Source: Aeoliella sp052161615 (GTDB lineage Bacteria; Planctomycetota; Planctomycetia; Pirellulales; Lacipirellulaceae). Taken from it: 64,000 nucleotides of DNA. Position numbers and translations under genes: made by a program. The notes under the pieces were generated by a model that did no database searches, was not told the DNA's origin, and was given only the letters and a program-made list of their open reading frames with translations. Within the stretch, counting starts at the first letter, position 1. Each line of letters starts with the position of its first letter. The DNA lies in the NCBI RefSeq assembly GCF_052161615.1, contig NZ_CP197417.1, positions 4,464,001 through 4,528,000 of the forward strand, given 5' to 3'. Below, one piece after another: positions 8,077 to 16,370 of this stretch.

Positions 8077-9492
8077 CTAGGGCAGTACCGCCAGTGGAAT
8101 CACTTGCGTGTGGGAGGTCCCCAGCTCGGGACGACCTTGTGGCAGCGGAACCGCCACGATGCCGTAGAGGTTGCAGTGATCGGTCGTGGATTCTAGCGAA
8201 CCCATGACGATCGTTCCCGGCTCTTTGACTTCACGTCGCCAAACCGAAAACGTATTGGTGATGCTTTCACCGGGTCCGACACCCAGCGTCGTGTCTCGCA
8301 GGCCAGCTTTGTCGGGCCGATGCGATTCGTCGAGCCCGACAAGGTACTCCATTCGCTCGTAGTCGGCAGTAAGCCACTCGGTGTACTGCACGCGTTCGTC
8401 CCACAGCACGTAGAGCTGGCACGGTCGCGACACCTCGACGTTAATCTCAAAGTCCTGCTGTTTACAATCGTTGAACGTCTTCACGTAGTCGGCACCGAGC
8501 AAAAAGTCTGGCAGTCCCTGGTGGTTCATACCGTTCCATTCGTAAATGCGATCGACGTACGCCCGCATGTCTTCGCCAAACCCACCGGCCACGATCTCGA
8601 AGTAGTGTTTTGTGCTGCTGGTCGATAAGTCGTCCGTCACGTTGACGATGGTCGGCAACGAATCGTCGCCGATGCTTTCGGGAGCGCTAAACGTTCCCAC
8701 CTTGCGAGTGATAATCGACATCAGGCGGTCGTACTTGCCATTGCCCGAGAAGCGAACACCATCCCCCTGCTTCAACCGCTGGACAAGTGGAATATCGCTC
8801 ATCCGCGGCATCGAGAGGTCGACTTCGCCATTGAAGACCACCAGGTTTGTTGCCTCCATTTGCGTGGCGTCCAAACCAAATTCGGTCCCCAAGTCCTTCA
8901 CGACACCGTGCGGCGTCGTCACCAGCAGGCCGTAGCCGGCCTTCTCGGTCACGTGCATCTTGATCTTGCCGCTGTCGAGCTTCAGGTGCTTGGGGGACAG
9001 CCATTCCATCTCCGCCGGGCCGTCGACGACCATCGTGCCGACCTTCGGTAGCTTCACTTCCATGGTGCCTGGACCAATACGAATGGGGCCCAGCTCAATG
9101 GCCGCCAGCCCACCCGGCTCTTCGATCTTCGCGAGCATCGGCTGCTTCTTGTCAACGTCGCGGCCCGAGTACGCGAACAGCAAGAGCACGCAAGCCGCCA
9201 CGGCGACGCCCCACGCCAGCGCTTCGCGATACCGCGCCCACTTCCCAGAGCCTAGCGTGCGACCACTCGATGGCGCTCGCCGCCGACTCCGCGAAGCCAG
9301 TTCGGTCTGCGGCTGCTCCGACAAAATGTCGGCCAGCGCGTTATGCATCTCCAAGTAGCCGACGTAAATTTCTTGTGCGGTTTGATCCCCTTCGAGCAAC
9401 TCCTGAAGGTCGCGCAGCTCCCCGTCCGTCGCCGTGCCCCCACAGACGGCCGACGCCAAGCGGTGCAGCTCGTGTTCTTTGGTTGGATTCAT
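8077..9492 (-). CDS. FecR-domain anti-sigma-type regulator
   Basis: A 471-residue single-pass membrane protein. The N-terminal cytoplasmic part (1-60, with LHRLASAVCGGTATDGELRDLQELL) is typical of planctomycete anti-sigma partners. A transmembrane helix spans about 91-108, followed by a FecR-like beta domain (about 120-235, with VVDGPAEMEWLS and VVKDLGTEFGLDA) and a long extracytoplasmic region that I do not recognise. The start at 9492 overlaps the stop of the sigma gene as ATGA, so the two are likely translationally coupled. Expected role: holding the ECF sigma factor or relaying a signal from outside the membrane. It lies 137 bases upstream of the triple PEP-CTERM gene, a plausible target. 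Confidence 0.85.
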   Translation of the reverse strand: MNPTKEHELHRLASAVCGGTATDGELRDLQELLEGDQTAQEIYVGYLEMHNALADILSEQPQTELASRSRRRAPSSGRTLGSGKWARYREALAWGVAVAACVLLLFAYSGRDVDKKQPMLAKIEEPGGLAAIELGPIRIGPGTMEVKLPKVGTMVVDGPAEMEWLSPKHLKLDSGKIKMHVTEKAGYGLLVTTPHGVVKDLGTEFGLDATQMEATNLVVFNGEVDLSMPRMSDIPLVQRLKQGDGVRFSGNGKYDRLMSIITRKVGTFSAPESIGDDSLPTIVNVTDDLSTSSTKHYFEIVAGGFGEDMRAYVDRIYEWNGMNHQGLPDFLLGADYVKTFNDCKQQDFEINVEVSRPCQLYVLWDERVQYTEWLTADYERMEYLVGLDESHRPDKAGLRDTTLGVGPGESITNTFSVWRREVKEPGTIVMGSLESTTDHCNLYGIVAVPLPQGRPELGTSHTQVIPLAVLP

Positions 9493-10040
9493 AAGCCCCC
9501 CTCCGCTTCTAGACGTCGCTGAATGCATTCGAACAGTCGCCGGCGGATGCGAGCCAGCGACTTACTCACCGTGTTAGCGGGCTTGCCCAAGCCTCGCGCG
9601 ACTTCCGTCGCGGTCCGCACCCGACTGCCGTAACAATGCTTAATCAGTTCGCCGTCGTTTGCCGGCAGTCGCTCGATGCACTGCCGCAACGCGTCCCGCC
9701 GGGCATCGTACTCGTCTTCGCGCGAAGCCCTGACCGCTGCCAAGTCGGCCACTAGGTCGTCGCTAAAGCTCACCTTCGAGCGACCCTGCACGCGGCGAAA
9801 GTTATTGATCTCCAGTCGAGCGATTCGGCACGCCCACGCCCCGAAGCTCGTCCCGCTTTCGTAGCTATCAAACTTCTGCCACAGGATGATCGCTGTCTTC
9901 TGCTCCAGCTCCTCCGCGTCGGCCCAGTTGGGCACTAGGGTCAGGATATAGGAATGCAACCTGCGCTTGTTCTCCACCAGCAGCCGCGCGAACTCCTCGA
10001 CACGCTGTTCGCCATACGATTGGAGAAAGTCGGGGCGCAT
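9489..10040 (-). CDS. ECF-type RNA polymerase sigma factor (Rhodopirellula/Verrucomicrobium type)
   Basis: A 183-residue sigma-70 family factor. Region 2 is seen in FARLLVENKRRLHSYILTLV, DAEELEQKTAIILWQKFDSY and GTSFGAWACRIARLEINNFRR; region 4 in LRQCIERLPANDGELIKHCY followed by a helix-turn-helix, RTATEVARGLGKPANTVSKSL. The start at 10040 (MRPDFLQSYG) is chosen because it matches the family's usual N terminus; a longer frame exists but adds Arg-rich unlikely sequence. It overlaps the FecR-like gene by four bases. It probably directs transcription of this surface-protein cluster; the target promoter is not defined. Confidence 0.9.
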   Translation of the reverse strand: MRPDFLQSYGEQRVEEFARLLVENKRRLHSYILTLVPNWADAEELEQKTAIILWQKFDSYESGTSFGAWACRIARLEINNFRRVQGRSKVSFSDDLVADLAAVRASREDEYDARRDALRQCIERLPANDGELIKHCYGSRVRTATEVARGLGKPANTVSKSLARIRRRLFECIQRRLEAEGGL

Positions 10041-10340
10041 AAGACCACCAGAGCGACAAGCCAGCACCAACTTGGTGACGCGACGACTAGCACGCCGGGG
10101 CGGCTGCGCCACGCTTCGCAAACTGTACGTACGCCGTCTTCCAGAACGGGAAGGGAACCTTACAAGAAAAATGCGAATCGCTGGACCAAGAGGCCAGAAA
10201 ACGGAATTCGCCGACCCAAACCGCCTTGGGCCGAGGTTCCATTCTATCCACCGCGCAAACGAGAAGGCGGTGGGGTGCGCATTTCCGCATCACACCGCCA
10301 AAGTGAGTCACCACTGAGCGACCGCAGCCATCGCGGATGC
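10041..10340. other. Intergenic region between sigma-factor gene and COG0523 GTPase gene
   Basis: About 300 bases with no ORF I can support. It must hold the promoter of the minus-strand sigma-factor gene and the 3' end of the GTPase transcript. I see no match to the TTGCAA-type palindrome and no clear terminator. Confidence 0.5.
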
Positions 10341-11609
10341 TTAGGTCATGTTTGGCGTGTTCGCCTCAGCCGGCGTCACTTCCATCTCGGGAACCAGTGA
10401 CGTCAGCTCGGCAATCGGATCGTCGAACCGCGCCCAAGCCTCAGGACCCGCCGCCATTTCCTCGTCGCTGAGCAGGCACGAATCGAGTAGCGTCTCGATG
10501 CGAGTCCGGTCGAGCTCCATGCCGATGAACACCAGCTCCTGCCGACGGTCGCCGTAGGGACCGTCGAAGTCTTGCCGAATATCCCGCAACAATTCGGCGT
10601 TCTCCGGCACGTCTTCGGGCCACTCCTCCTCGGGCACCGCGCCCCACCACTTGCCGACAGGATTGATCTGCACCGACACCCCTGCCTGGGACCAAGTCAT
10701 CGCTTGATCGTGCTGCGAAGCGAGCCACAGGAAGCCTTTCGAACGCAGCACACCAGCGAGGGCACCCTCTTCGAAGTCGAGGATGTTCCAGACTCGTCCT
10801 GCGTGAAACGGACGTCGAGCGCGGTATACGAAGCTCGTGATGCCGTACTCGTCGGTCTCGGGTTGCTCGCTACCACGCGGCACTTCGAGCCAACCAGGCT
10901 GGGCACTCGCCTCGTCCATCGAAAATAGCTCGGTTGCCAAGATGGCCCGCGGGTCGATAGCGCCTCGAACGGTTTCGATGATCGGCGCCTTCGGATTCAA
11001 ATTGCGTAACACGCCAACCACCGTCCGCCGCTGATCCTCGCTCAGCGAATCGCACTTGTTCAGAAGCAGGATATTGGCGAACTCAATTTGATCGGTGAGA
11101 AGATCGACCACGTTCCGGCGGTCCTCTTCGCCGAGTCCGATCTCGCGATCTACGAGGTCTTCTTCCGAGCCGAAGTCGAGCAGAAAGTTGCCGGCGTCGA
11201 CAACCGTCACCATCGTATCCAACCGGGCGATATCCGACAGGCTTTGGCCCTCTTCGTCGGCAAACGTAAACGTCTCGGCCACTGGCATCGGCTCGCTGAT
11301 ACCCGTCGACTCGATCAACAGATAGTCAAAACGGCCATCCCTGGCCAACTCTGCCACCTCTAGAAGTAAGTCTTCCCGTAGCGTGCAGCAGATACATCCG
11401 TTGGTCATCTCGACAATTCGCTCTTCGGTGCGGCTGAGCGAGGCCGTACCGCTTCGCACCAGCGCGGCGTCGATGTTCACCTCGCTCATGTCGTTCACAA
11501 TCACCGCGACGCGCAGATTGGCTCGATTCGATAACACATGATTGAGCACCGTGGTCTTGCCAGCGCCGAGGAAGCCAGAAAGCACCGTCACCGGAAGGCG
11601 ACTTGTCAT
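10341..11609 (-). CDS. COG0523 G3E GTPase, probable zinc metallochaperone
   Basis: A 422-residue P-loop GTPase of the CobW/COG0523 group. It shows Walker A GFLGAGKTT (12-20), the metal-binding CxCC motif GCICC (71-75), ESTGISEP (100-107), LLLNKCD as the guanine-specificity motif, and a C-terminal CobW_C domain beginning near RARRPFHAGRVWNIL. GGAG stands seven bases before the ATG at 11609. Members of this group hand zinc to client enzymes in zinc shortage and are often Zur-controlled. Here it follows a PEP-CTERM gene whose upstream region has a candidate Zur box, with a hairpin between them, so it may be reached by partial read-through. Other members act on cobalt or nitrile hydratase iron; the zinc role is inferred from context. 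Confidence 0.88.
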   Translation of the reverse strand: MTSRLPVTVLSGFLGAGKTTVLNHVLSNRANLRVAVIVNDMSEVNIDAALVRSGTASLSRTEERIVEMTNGCICCTLREDLLLEVAELARDGRFDYLLIESTGISEPMPVAETFTFADEEGQSLSDIARLDTMVTVVDAGNFLLDFGSEEDLVDREIGLGEEDRRNVVDLLTDQIEFANILLLNKCDSLSEDQRRTVVGVLRNLNPKAPIIETVRGAIDPRAILATELFSMDEASAQPGWLEVPRGSEQPETDEYGITSFVYRARRPFHAGRVWNILDFEEGALAGVLRSKGFLWLASQHDQAMTWSQAGVSVQINPVGKWWGAVPEEEWPEDVPENAELLRDIRQDFDGPYGDRRQELVFIGMELDRTRIETLLDSCLLSDEEMAAGPEAWARFDDPIAELTSLVPEMEVTPAEANTPNMT

Positions 11610-11642
11610 TGCAATCTCCAGTTTGTTGGGTCAAAAACAATG

Positions 11643-11671
11643 CCCCGCGGCGGGACACGCCTGCCGCGGGG
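11643..11671 (-). terminator. Hairpin with T-rich tail between PEP-CTERM gene and GTPase gene
   Basis: Stem 11643-11654 pairs with 11660-11671 (11 of 12 positions, core CCGCGG) around a five-base loop. Read on the minus strand it is followed by CATTGTTTTTGA, so it can work as an intrinsic terminator or an attenuator that lowers expression of the downstream GTPase relative to the PEP-CTERM gene. Confidence 0.6.
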
Positions 11672-11689
11672 CCCGTTCGAGTTCACGGA

Positions 11690-12502
11690 CTACACAAACC
11701 GCTTACGCAGGACCAGCACGCCGGCGAGCGACATGCCAACAATGGCCAGCGTGGAGGGTTCGGGCACCTGGTTCACGTCGATGAAGAACGTTCCCGAGTC
11801 GGCGAACGTGCCCGACTCGTCCACTAACCGGAACTCGGCCCAGTAATCGCCGCCAGGAGCGTCGCCATCTACCCACAGCACGGGGGTGAAGCTAAACAGC
11901 TCGTTGCCATCGCCCAGGTGAGCATCGCCACCCGCGAACGCCAGCGGATCGGTCGGCGTACCGACGTTGAGCCAAGGAGAGCTGACGCTCACGAGTTCCA
12001 TATGGATATGAGCGGTGTCAAACGCGCCGTCCCAACGGTTCGTGCTGCTGCGGTACAGCGTCTCGATCTCCGGCACGCCCGAATTCGCCAGCGAGTGGAC
12101 GCTTTGGATTTCGAGGTTCGAGAAGTCGACACCTGGCAGCGCCTTGGTCACGTTCTTCCCCACGTAAACGCCACTTCCAGGAGTCAGTGGCAGCGGATCC
12201 TGCAACGAGGAGATCTCTGGAAAACGATTGTTCGCATTCGTCGAATTGAGCGTCGGCGTGGCCGAGGGGCCGCTGTAGTTGTAGGTACCCAAGCCGTGAT
12301 AGTGATTGCCGTGGGCGTACAGCATCGTCAAACGGCCGAAGTTGGGATTGTCGGGATAGGCACCGCCACCCACACCGACCGGCGCGGTGAACGGGGTCGT
12401 GCGGCTATCGATACCAACGTAGTACTCCAGCACCGCACTCGACGCCGTGGACCCGACGCCCAGAGCGAGCAGTAGCGCCGCGGACAGAACTTTAAGACAC
12501 AT
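11690..12502 (-). CDS. PEP-CTERM protein resembling the all3515-type Zur-repressed family
   Basis: A 270-residue secreted protein; AGGAG lies seven to eight bases before the ATG at 12502. Residues 1-23 form a signal peptide. The mature part starts with LEYYVGIDSRTTPF and has His-bearing segments YAHGNHYHGLGTYNYSG, DTAHIHME and GGDAHLGDG, then FSFTPVLWVDG and the anchor VPEPST-helix-RKR. The order YYVGID, LYAHGNHYHG, NNRFPEIS, LPLTPGSGVYVG resembles, from memory, the cyanobacterial all3515 family, which is repressed by Zur. A candidate Zur box lies 216 bases upstream, and a COG0523 GTPase gene follows. I infer a zinc-binding surface protein made under zinc shortage; no metal binding is proven. 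Confidence 0.82.
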   Translation of the reverse strand: MCLKVLSAALLLALGVGSTASSAVLEYYVGIDSRTTPFTAPVGVGGGAYPDNPNFGRLTMLYAHGNHYHGLGTYNYSGPSATPTLNSTNANNRFPEISSLQDPLPLTPGSGVYVGKNVTKALPGVDFSNLEIQSVHSLANSGVPEIETLYRSSTNRWDGAFDTAHIHMELVSVSSPWLNVGTPTDPLAFAGGDAHLGDGNELFSFTPVLWVDGDAPGGDYWAEFRLVDESGTFADSGTFFIDVNQVPEPSTLAIVGMSLAGVLVLRKRFV

Positions 12503-12574
12503 GAGCACACTCCTAGTTGAAGTTAAAACGAGAAAGACGCACGTCGCGAACATCGAGTGCCAAACCGATCCGCA

Positions 12575-12594
12575 ATGCAAGCGGGCCCTTGCAT
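12575..12594. promoter_or_regulatory. 7-6-7 inverted repeat upstream of the all3515-like gene
   Basis: ATGCAAG (12575-12581) and CTTGCAT (12588-12594) are perfect complements around CGGGCC. It sits 73 bases before the start codon, about where the other candidate Zur boxes sit before their genes, and shares the TGCAA core, but its spacing differs (six instead of three). It may be a second operator or only a transcript hairpin. Confidence 0.35.
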
Positions 12595-12717
12595 GACCAC
12601 GCGGATCCTTGGCACGCCGTAGCGACGGCGTTGGGGCTGATGGTATTCGCTCCATCCAAAGCGTGCGTCCACACTTTGACAGAACGCTCTTCAACCCACT
12701 TTGCACAATATACACTC

Positions 12718-12734
12718 CTGCAATGGCGTTGCAA
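12718..12734. promoter_or_regulatory. Candidate Zur box, 12 of 14 match to TTGCAAT-N3-ATTGCAA
   Basis: The sequence CTGCAATGGCGTTGCAA matches the palindrome seen upstream of the Fur-family gene and the His/Cys-rich gene at 12 of 14 arm positions. It is 216 bases upstream of the all3515-like start, farther than the other two sites (61 and 67), which implies a long 5' leader or a more distant promoter. Confidence 0.55.
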
Positions 12735-13400
12735 GTGCATCCACGGAGAATTAAAGAAAAGGTGAGTCACGCGGTGGGAGTGCACACTGTCCTCTAACCT
12801 TTTCTTAGTAGACGCACGTAGAGCCAATGACTGGGATCAAGGCCTGTAACGATCCGCGTTCATCCTGCCCAATCCGCGTCGCATTCTTTCGCTTTGGGGA
12901 GGAGCAACAGCCACGTTCATCCTTCCCGCGCAGGAGGGAACCCAGACCTAGTGCTCTAGCAAGAGAGGCCTCGTTGGCCTCGAAGAAACGCGAGAAAAAC
13001 GGAATGAATTCCGCTGTAGAACTATTTTCACTTTTTTCAGAAAAGTGACTAGAAAGCGCGCTCGACCTGTGTTCTGATGCACATGTCCACCGATTGGTGG
13101 GTTTATGTGCATTTACAGCGACTTTAGAGGAGGAAACAAAAAGCTAGAAACTGGGGGCTCGCGGAGCTCGACCCCAGGCACCCGGGGGTCTTGGGGGCGA
13201 TGGGGTAAAGCGTGAATTGCCGCACGCGGCGCAGGCTTGATACGGCCTACTTCTGGTGGATTCCGTACTCCGAATTCCGCCTCCCGAATTCGTAATGTCG
13301 CACCTGCGGTTTACCCCTGCGACTTTACTCCGTCGAGGCACCTTGCACTCAACAATGCAACTCGAAGCAGGCAAGCATCTTACGACCGAACTCCCGGGCG
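12735..13400. other. Long non-coding stretch with short hairpins
   Basis: No ORF here has credible codon use or family features. It contains a small hairpin at 12922-12939 (arms TTCCC and GGGAA), the palindrome CGGAATGAATTCCG near 12999, and a hairpin at 13028-13048 (TCACTTTT, five-base loop, AAAAGTGA). An isolated AGGAGG at about 13127-13134 has no start codon at a useful distance. Confidence 0.5.
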
Positions 13401-13457
13401 CAAGAAAAAGAGTTTTGTCGCACCCAATGAAATACTCCACAAGGTGCGACAAAACTC
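13401..13457 (-). terminator. Intrinsic terminator after the PEP-CTERM/DUF1559 operon
   Basis: A perfect 15-bp inverted repeat (13410-13424 with 13443-13457, core TTTTGTCGCACC) encloses an 18-base loop. On the minus strand the closing arm runs into TTTTTCTT. It lies 39 bases past the stop of the gene ending at 13496 and probably ends the operon that starts with the His/Cys-rich gene. Confidence 0.75.
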
Positions 13458-13495
13458 AATGACGATCGGCCGGTAGTTCCGGCAGAAGCCGCGGG

Positions 13496-14200
13496 CTAGG
13501 CAGCACGCTTACGACGCACGGCCCAAACCGCCAGGCCTACGCCAAGGAGGGCAAGCGAAGTCGGCTCGGGAACCTGGGCAGCAAACGCACCCACGGCACC
13601 TTCGAAGACTTCTTCTTCGAGTCCGCGGTTGAGCACTAAGTAGAAAGGATCGGAGTCAGCAACGCCCAGCTTAGGCTGGCCGAACTCATCAAAGGCACTC
13701 AGCGAAAGGAGCAAGCCGTAAGCGCCAATCGGTGCAGAATCAGCAAGCACGAAGTCGATGTGCGAGTGAATCGTCCCTCCGGCATCCGCACGCCCGACCA
13801 ACCCACTTCCGCTCATCGTTGAACTGCTTACCTCGACATCGGTGTTGGCGGCACCTTCGATGGTCAGGGTCGCTGACGTCGGAACGAAGGAGTTTCCATC
13901 GTGGAACACAAGCGGACCCAGGACATTAAAACCGATGTAATCGAGCGGATCGATACCAAGGCCTTCGTCGACTTCCGAACCAAAGCCAGGATCCTCCGAT
14001 TTGTAGAACCCAGAATCAGGACCAACGAACTCACCCTCAAACACCCGACCTTCGTCTCCAAACTCGATGGCGATTTTCCCCGAATCGTAGCTGAAGTCGA
14101 CATCGCCGTGATCGTGCTGAGCAGAGGCGGTGCTCGCCGCGAGCAGCGAAGCAAAGCCAATTGATGCGATTGCCGAGATGCGAGAGTGAGTTCTTAACAT
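13496..14200 (-). CDS. Small PEP-CTERM protein with His-rich mature N terminus
   Basis: A 234-residue secreted protein; AGGAG stands nine bases before the ATG at 14200. The signal peptide ends ASA at residue 27, so the mature protein would begin QHDHGDVDFSYDSGKI. A second His pair lies in IHSHIDF. The C terminus is VPEPTS, a hydrophobic segment and RRKRAA. It shares with the gene just upstream the layout H-D-[IV] near the N terminus, a GFYKSEDPGF/GFISETDTG-like turn, LEPL/LGPL, GAYGL and DSDPF motifs, so the two are diverged paralogues. It is the last gene before a strong terminator. Likely a metal-binding surface protein if the upstream Zur box controls it; this is inference. Confidence 0.85.
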   Translation of the reverse strand: MLRTHSRISAIASIGFASLLAASTASAQHDHGDVDFSYDSGKIAIEFGDEGRVFEGEFVGPDSGFYKSEDPGFGSEVDEGLGIDPLDYIGFNVLGPLVFHDGNSFVPTSATLTIEGAANTDVEVSSSTMSGSGLVGRADAGGTIHSHIDFVLADSAPIGAYGLLLSLSAFDEFGQPKLGVADSDPFYLVLNRGLEEEVFEGAVGAFAAQVPEPTSLALLGVGLAVWAVRRKRAA

Positions 14201-14264
14201 GAGATCGTTCTCCTACAGAATTATGAGAATCAAGTTGATACAGAATGCCTGCGCGATTGGATCG

Positions 14265-15203
14265 CTAGCGCTGTCTTGCAAATCGACGAGCGATAACGAT
14301 GCCGGTTGCTGCCAGAATCGCCAGCCACATCGAAGTCGGCTCAGGAACCACCCGAGTGGAGCTTTGCAACGAGCCACCGGCACCTGTGCCGAAGTGAGTT
14401 TTCCAAAGGTCGTAATCAGTCCCTGTAACCATTCCGCCATCGCCATTGCCGCTGAGCACGCCGAGTTCTTCGTCGCCACCGAGGTGGTCACGCCACACCG
14501 TGTAGTCGGCGAGATTCACTTGCCCATCGCCGTTGAAGTCGCCCGGCTGAAGAGGGCCCTGGAGCAAGTCGGCGAACACCTGCACTGCTGCATTGAACGA
14601 CGTGGTATCGAGTCCGAAGTTGAACACCACAAAGAACGGATCCGAATTCGCCACACCGACGGCAGTTGTCGTCAAACTGAGCTTCACACCATAAGCGCCA
14701 AACGGGGGCGTCGGACCATCGAGCGGCTCGAGAAAGTACTCGGGATGCCCATGAAAGTATCCAGCGCCATCCGCCTGCTTGATGAAGTTGACGTTCGGAG
14801 AGCCCGGACTGCCGGGCTGCAAACCACTGTTGTCATCCACAATGGTGTCGGGACCGAGGAAGTTGTCGATCCGAAGTTGCACTCCGTCCCCCGCGGGAGC
14901 AAAAGTGGTCCCATTCCAAAACTTCAGGGGCTCCAGCACGTTGTACGCAATGCCGTCTCCCGATCCGATGCCCTGCCCCGTATCGGTCTCAGAGATAAAT
15001 CCTGGATTCGTGTCGTACTGCTGAGTGAATCCCGAAGTAGCAAACACGCCCGTGCCGACGTTGAGGCCGTTGCTGGTCTCGGTCACGATCTTGTCGCCCT
15101 CGTACCAGAACACAATGTCGGCGTGGCCACTCTGAGCCATGGAGGTTCTAGCAATCGCGATCATCGCCAACAGAGCGATGGAGTATCGAATCGAATTCAT
15201 CAT
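14265..15203 (-). CDS. PEP-CTERM protein with dockerin repeat and His-containing N terminus
   Basis: A 312-residue secreted protein. Its ATG at 15203 overlaps the stop of the DUF1559 gene (ATGA), a sign of translational coupling. The signal peptide ends SMA at about residue 23, leaving QSGHADIVFWYEGDKIV as the mature start; YFHGHPEYF adds a His cluster. Two dockerin-type loops (DFNGDGQVNLADY and a weaker GNGDGGMVTGTDY) precede VPEPTS, a helix and ARRFARQR. It is a diverged paralogue of the next gene downstream, with the dockerin part added. Exosortase would anchor it in the envelope. The ligand is unknown; His placement and the gene neighbourhood suggest a metal. Confidence 0.85.
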   Translation of the reverse strand: MMNSIRYSIALLAMIAIARTSMAQSGHADIVFWYEGDKIVTETSNGLNVGTGVFATSGFTQQYDTNPGFISETDTGQGIGSGDGIAYNVLEPLKFWNGTTFAPAGDGVQLRIDNFLGPDTIVDDNSGLQPGSPGSPNVNFIKQADGAGYFHGHPEYFLEPLDGPTPPFGAYGVKLSLTTTAVGVANSDPFFVVFNFGLDTTSFNAAVQVFADLLQGPLQPGDFNGDGQVNLADYTVWRDHLGGDEELGVLSGNGDGGMVTGTDYDLWKTHFGTGAGGSLQSSTRVVPEPTSMWLAILAATGIVIARRFARQR

Positions 15204-16279
15204 TCGTGGTGCTCGCTTTCGCCACCATCGCGACTACCGAGGGCCCACCACGCGGCGGGCTCGATATCGTCGTTCACGAAATCGACGTGCCCATCCACCA
15301 TCGCCACGTTCACGCCCCCCGAGTGATGGCTGGTGGGAGTGACGGCGAAATCGCCATGGGGATCCGCGTTTTGAAAATGACAGTGATGCGTATTCGGAGT
15401 ATTGAGATGCATATAAGTCGGAGCGGTCGGCGACCAACCGGAAATCCACGCCCGGCCCAAGTAAGCCGAGGCGACGGGATCGGAGTGCGTCGATCCAGCG
15501 TCGCAGCGATCTCGCAGCATCGACAGCGTGCGAGCGGAGCCGGTGACGTGGTACGACTTGAGATTCTCGGGACCGTTGCGAAGTTCGTTGAGCGTCGTGC
15601 CCGCCTGCACGAGCCGCTCGGAGACGGCCGCGGTGTGCGAGGTGCCGTCGGTGATCCGGCGAATGCTGACCTTGCCCTTGGGATGCCACGCGGCGGGACT
15701 ACCAGGATTGGCGAGCGAGATCACCCCATTGTGAGGACCCGGAGCCGCGCGTTCGCCGTTGTAACCCGTGGCGGAACTTGGCCAGCCCGCGTTGCCGGCG
15801 TAACTATCGGAAGCGGGATTTGCCGTGCCCATGACGTTGGCGGGTATTGCCGCAGTGACATCCGACGGACAGAGGAACGCGTCAACCACGGTAGCCGCCG
15901 CCGCTGCGTTGCGATGCGTGGCGTCAATCGGTGCGCCGCTGCCACACGCCCCCGACATATTGGCCTTGAGATCGATGGAGTCGTAGAGCGGCGTTTGTTC
16001 GATGTAGGGGAGCAACTGCACCTTCCAGCTATAAAAGCCAGGCTCGCAGTTGCTGCCACTCGCACGTCCGCTGCCCGTTTGATTCACCGGAAACGCACCG
16101 CGAGCACCGTGATAGTTTTGCAGCGCGAGGGTGAGCTGCTTCAAGTGATTCGTGCACTGAATACGCCGCGCCGCCTCCCGAGCTGCTTGAACAGCCGGAA
16201 GCAATAGAGCAACCAGGATACCGATGATGGCAATCACCACCAACAGCTCGACGAGCGTAAACGCGCGGGAATGGCGCAT
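15200..16279 (-). CDS. DUF1559 protein with type IV pilin-like N terminus
   Basis: A 359-residue DUF1559 protein. It starts MRHSRAFTLVELLVVIAIIG with a prepilin-like cleavage before FTLVE (Ala at -1 instead of the usual Gly), then the helix and AREAARR. AGGA precedes the ATG by about six bases. The C-terminal signature is HHSGGVNVAMVDGHVDFV, and the last residues are His-rich (ESEHHE). It lies between the His/Cys-rich gene (91-base gap) and a coupled PEP-CTERM gene, so all four genes down to 13496 may share one transcript. Confidence 0.9.
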   Translation of the reverse strand: MRHSRAFTLVELLVVIAIIGILVALLLPAVQAAREAARRIQCTNHLKQLTLALQNYHGARGAFPVNQTGSGRASGSNCEPGFYSWKVQLLPYIEQTPLYDSIDLKANMSGACGSGAPIDATHRNAAAAATVVDAFLCPSDVTAAIPANVMGTANPASDSYAGNAGWPSSATGYNGERAAPGPHNGVISLANPGSPAAWHPKGKVSIRRITDGTSHTAAVSERLVQAGTTLNELRNGPENLKSYHVTGSARTLSMLRDRCDAGSTHSDPVASAYLGRAWISGWSPTAPTYMHLNTPNTHHCHFQNADPHGDFAVTPTSHHSGGVNVAMVDGHVDFVNDDIEPAAWWALGSRDGGESEHHE

Positions 16280-16370
16280 GAGAATCCTCGTGACTGCGCA
16301 ACGTGCGCAAGGAATTCAGATCGATGGGGAGCGCGTCCGCAAGTATGGATGCACTCAACACAAAGCACGG

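Noticed and set aside
10087..10317. Small frames in the gap upstream of the sigma-factor gene
   Set aside because: No family resemblance, no ribosome site, and overlapping alternatives on both strands.
13144..13452. Minus-strand frame of 102 codons after the PEP-CTERM gene
   Set aside because: It includes the arms of the terminator hairpin and has Ser/Pro/Arg-rich composition without family features.
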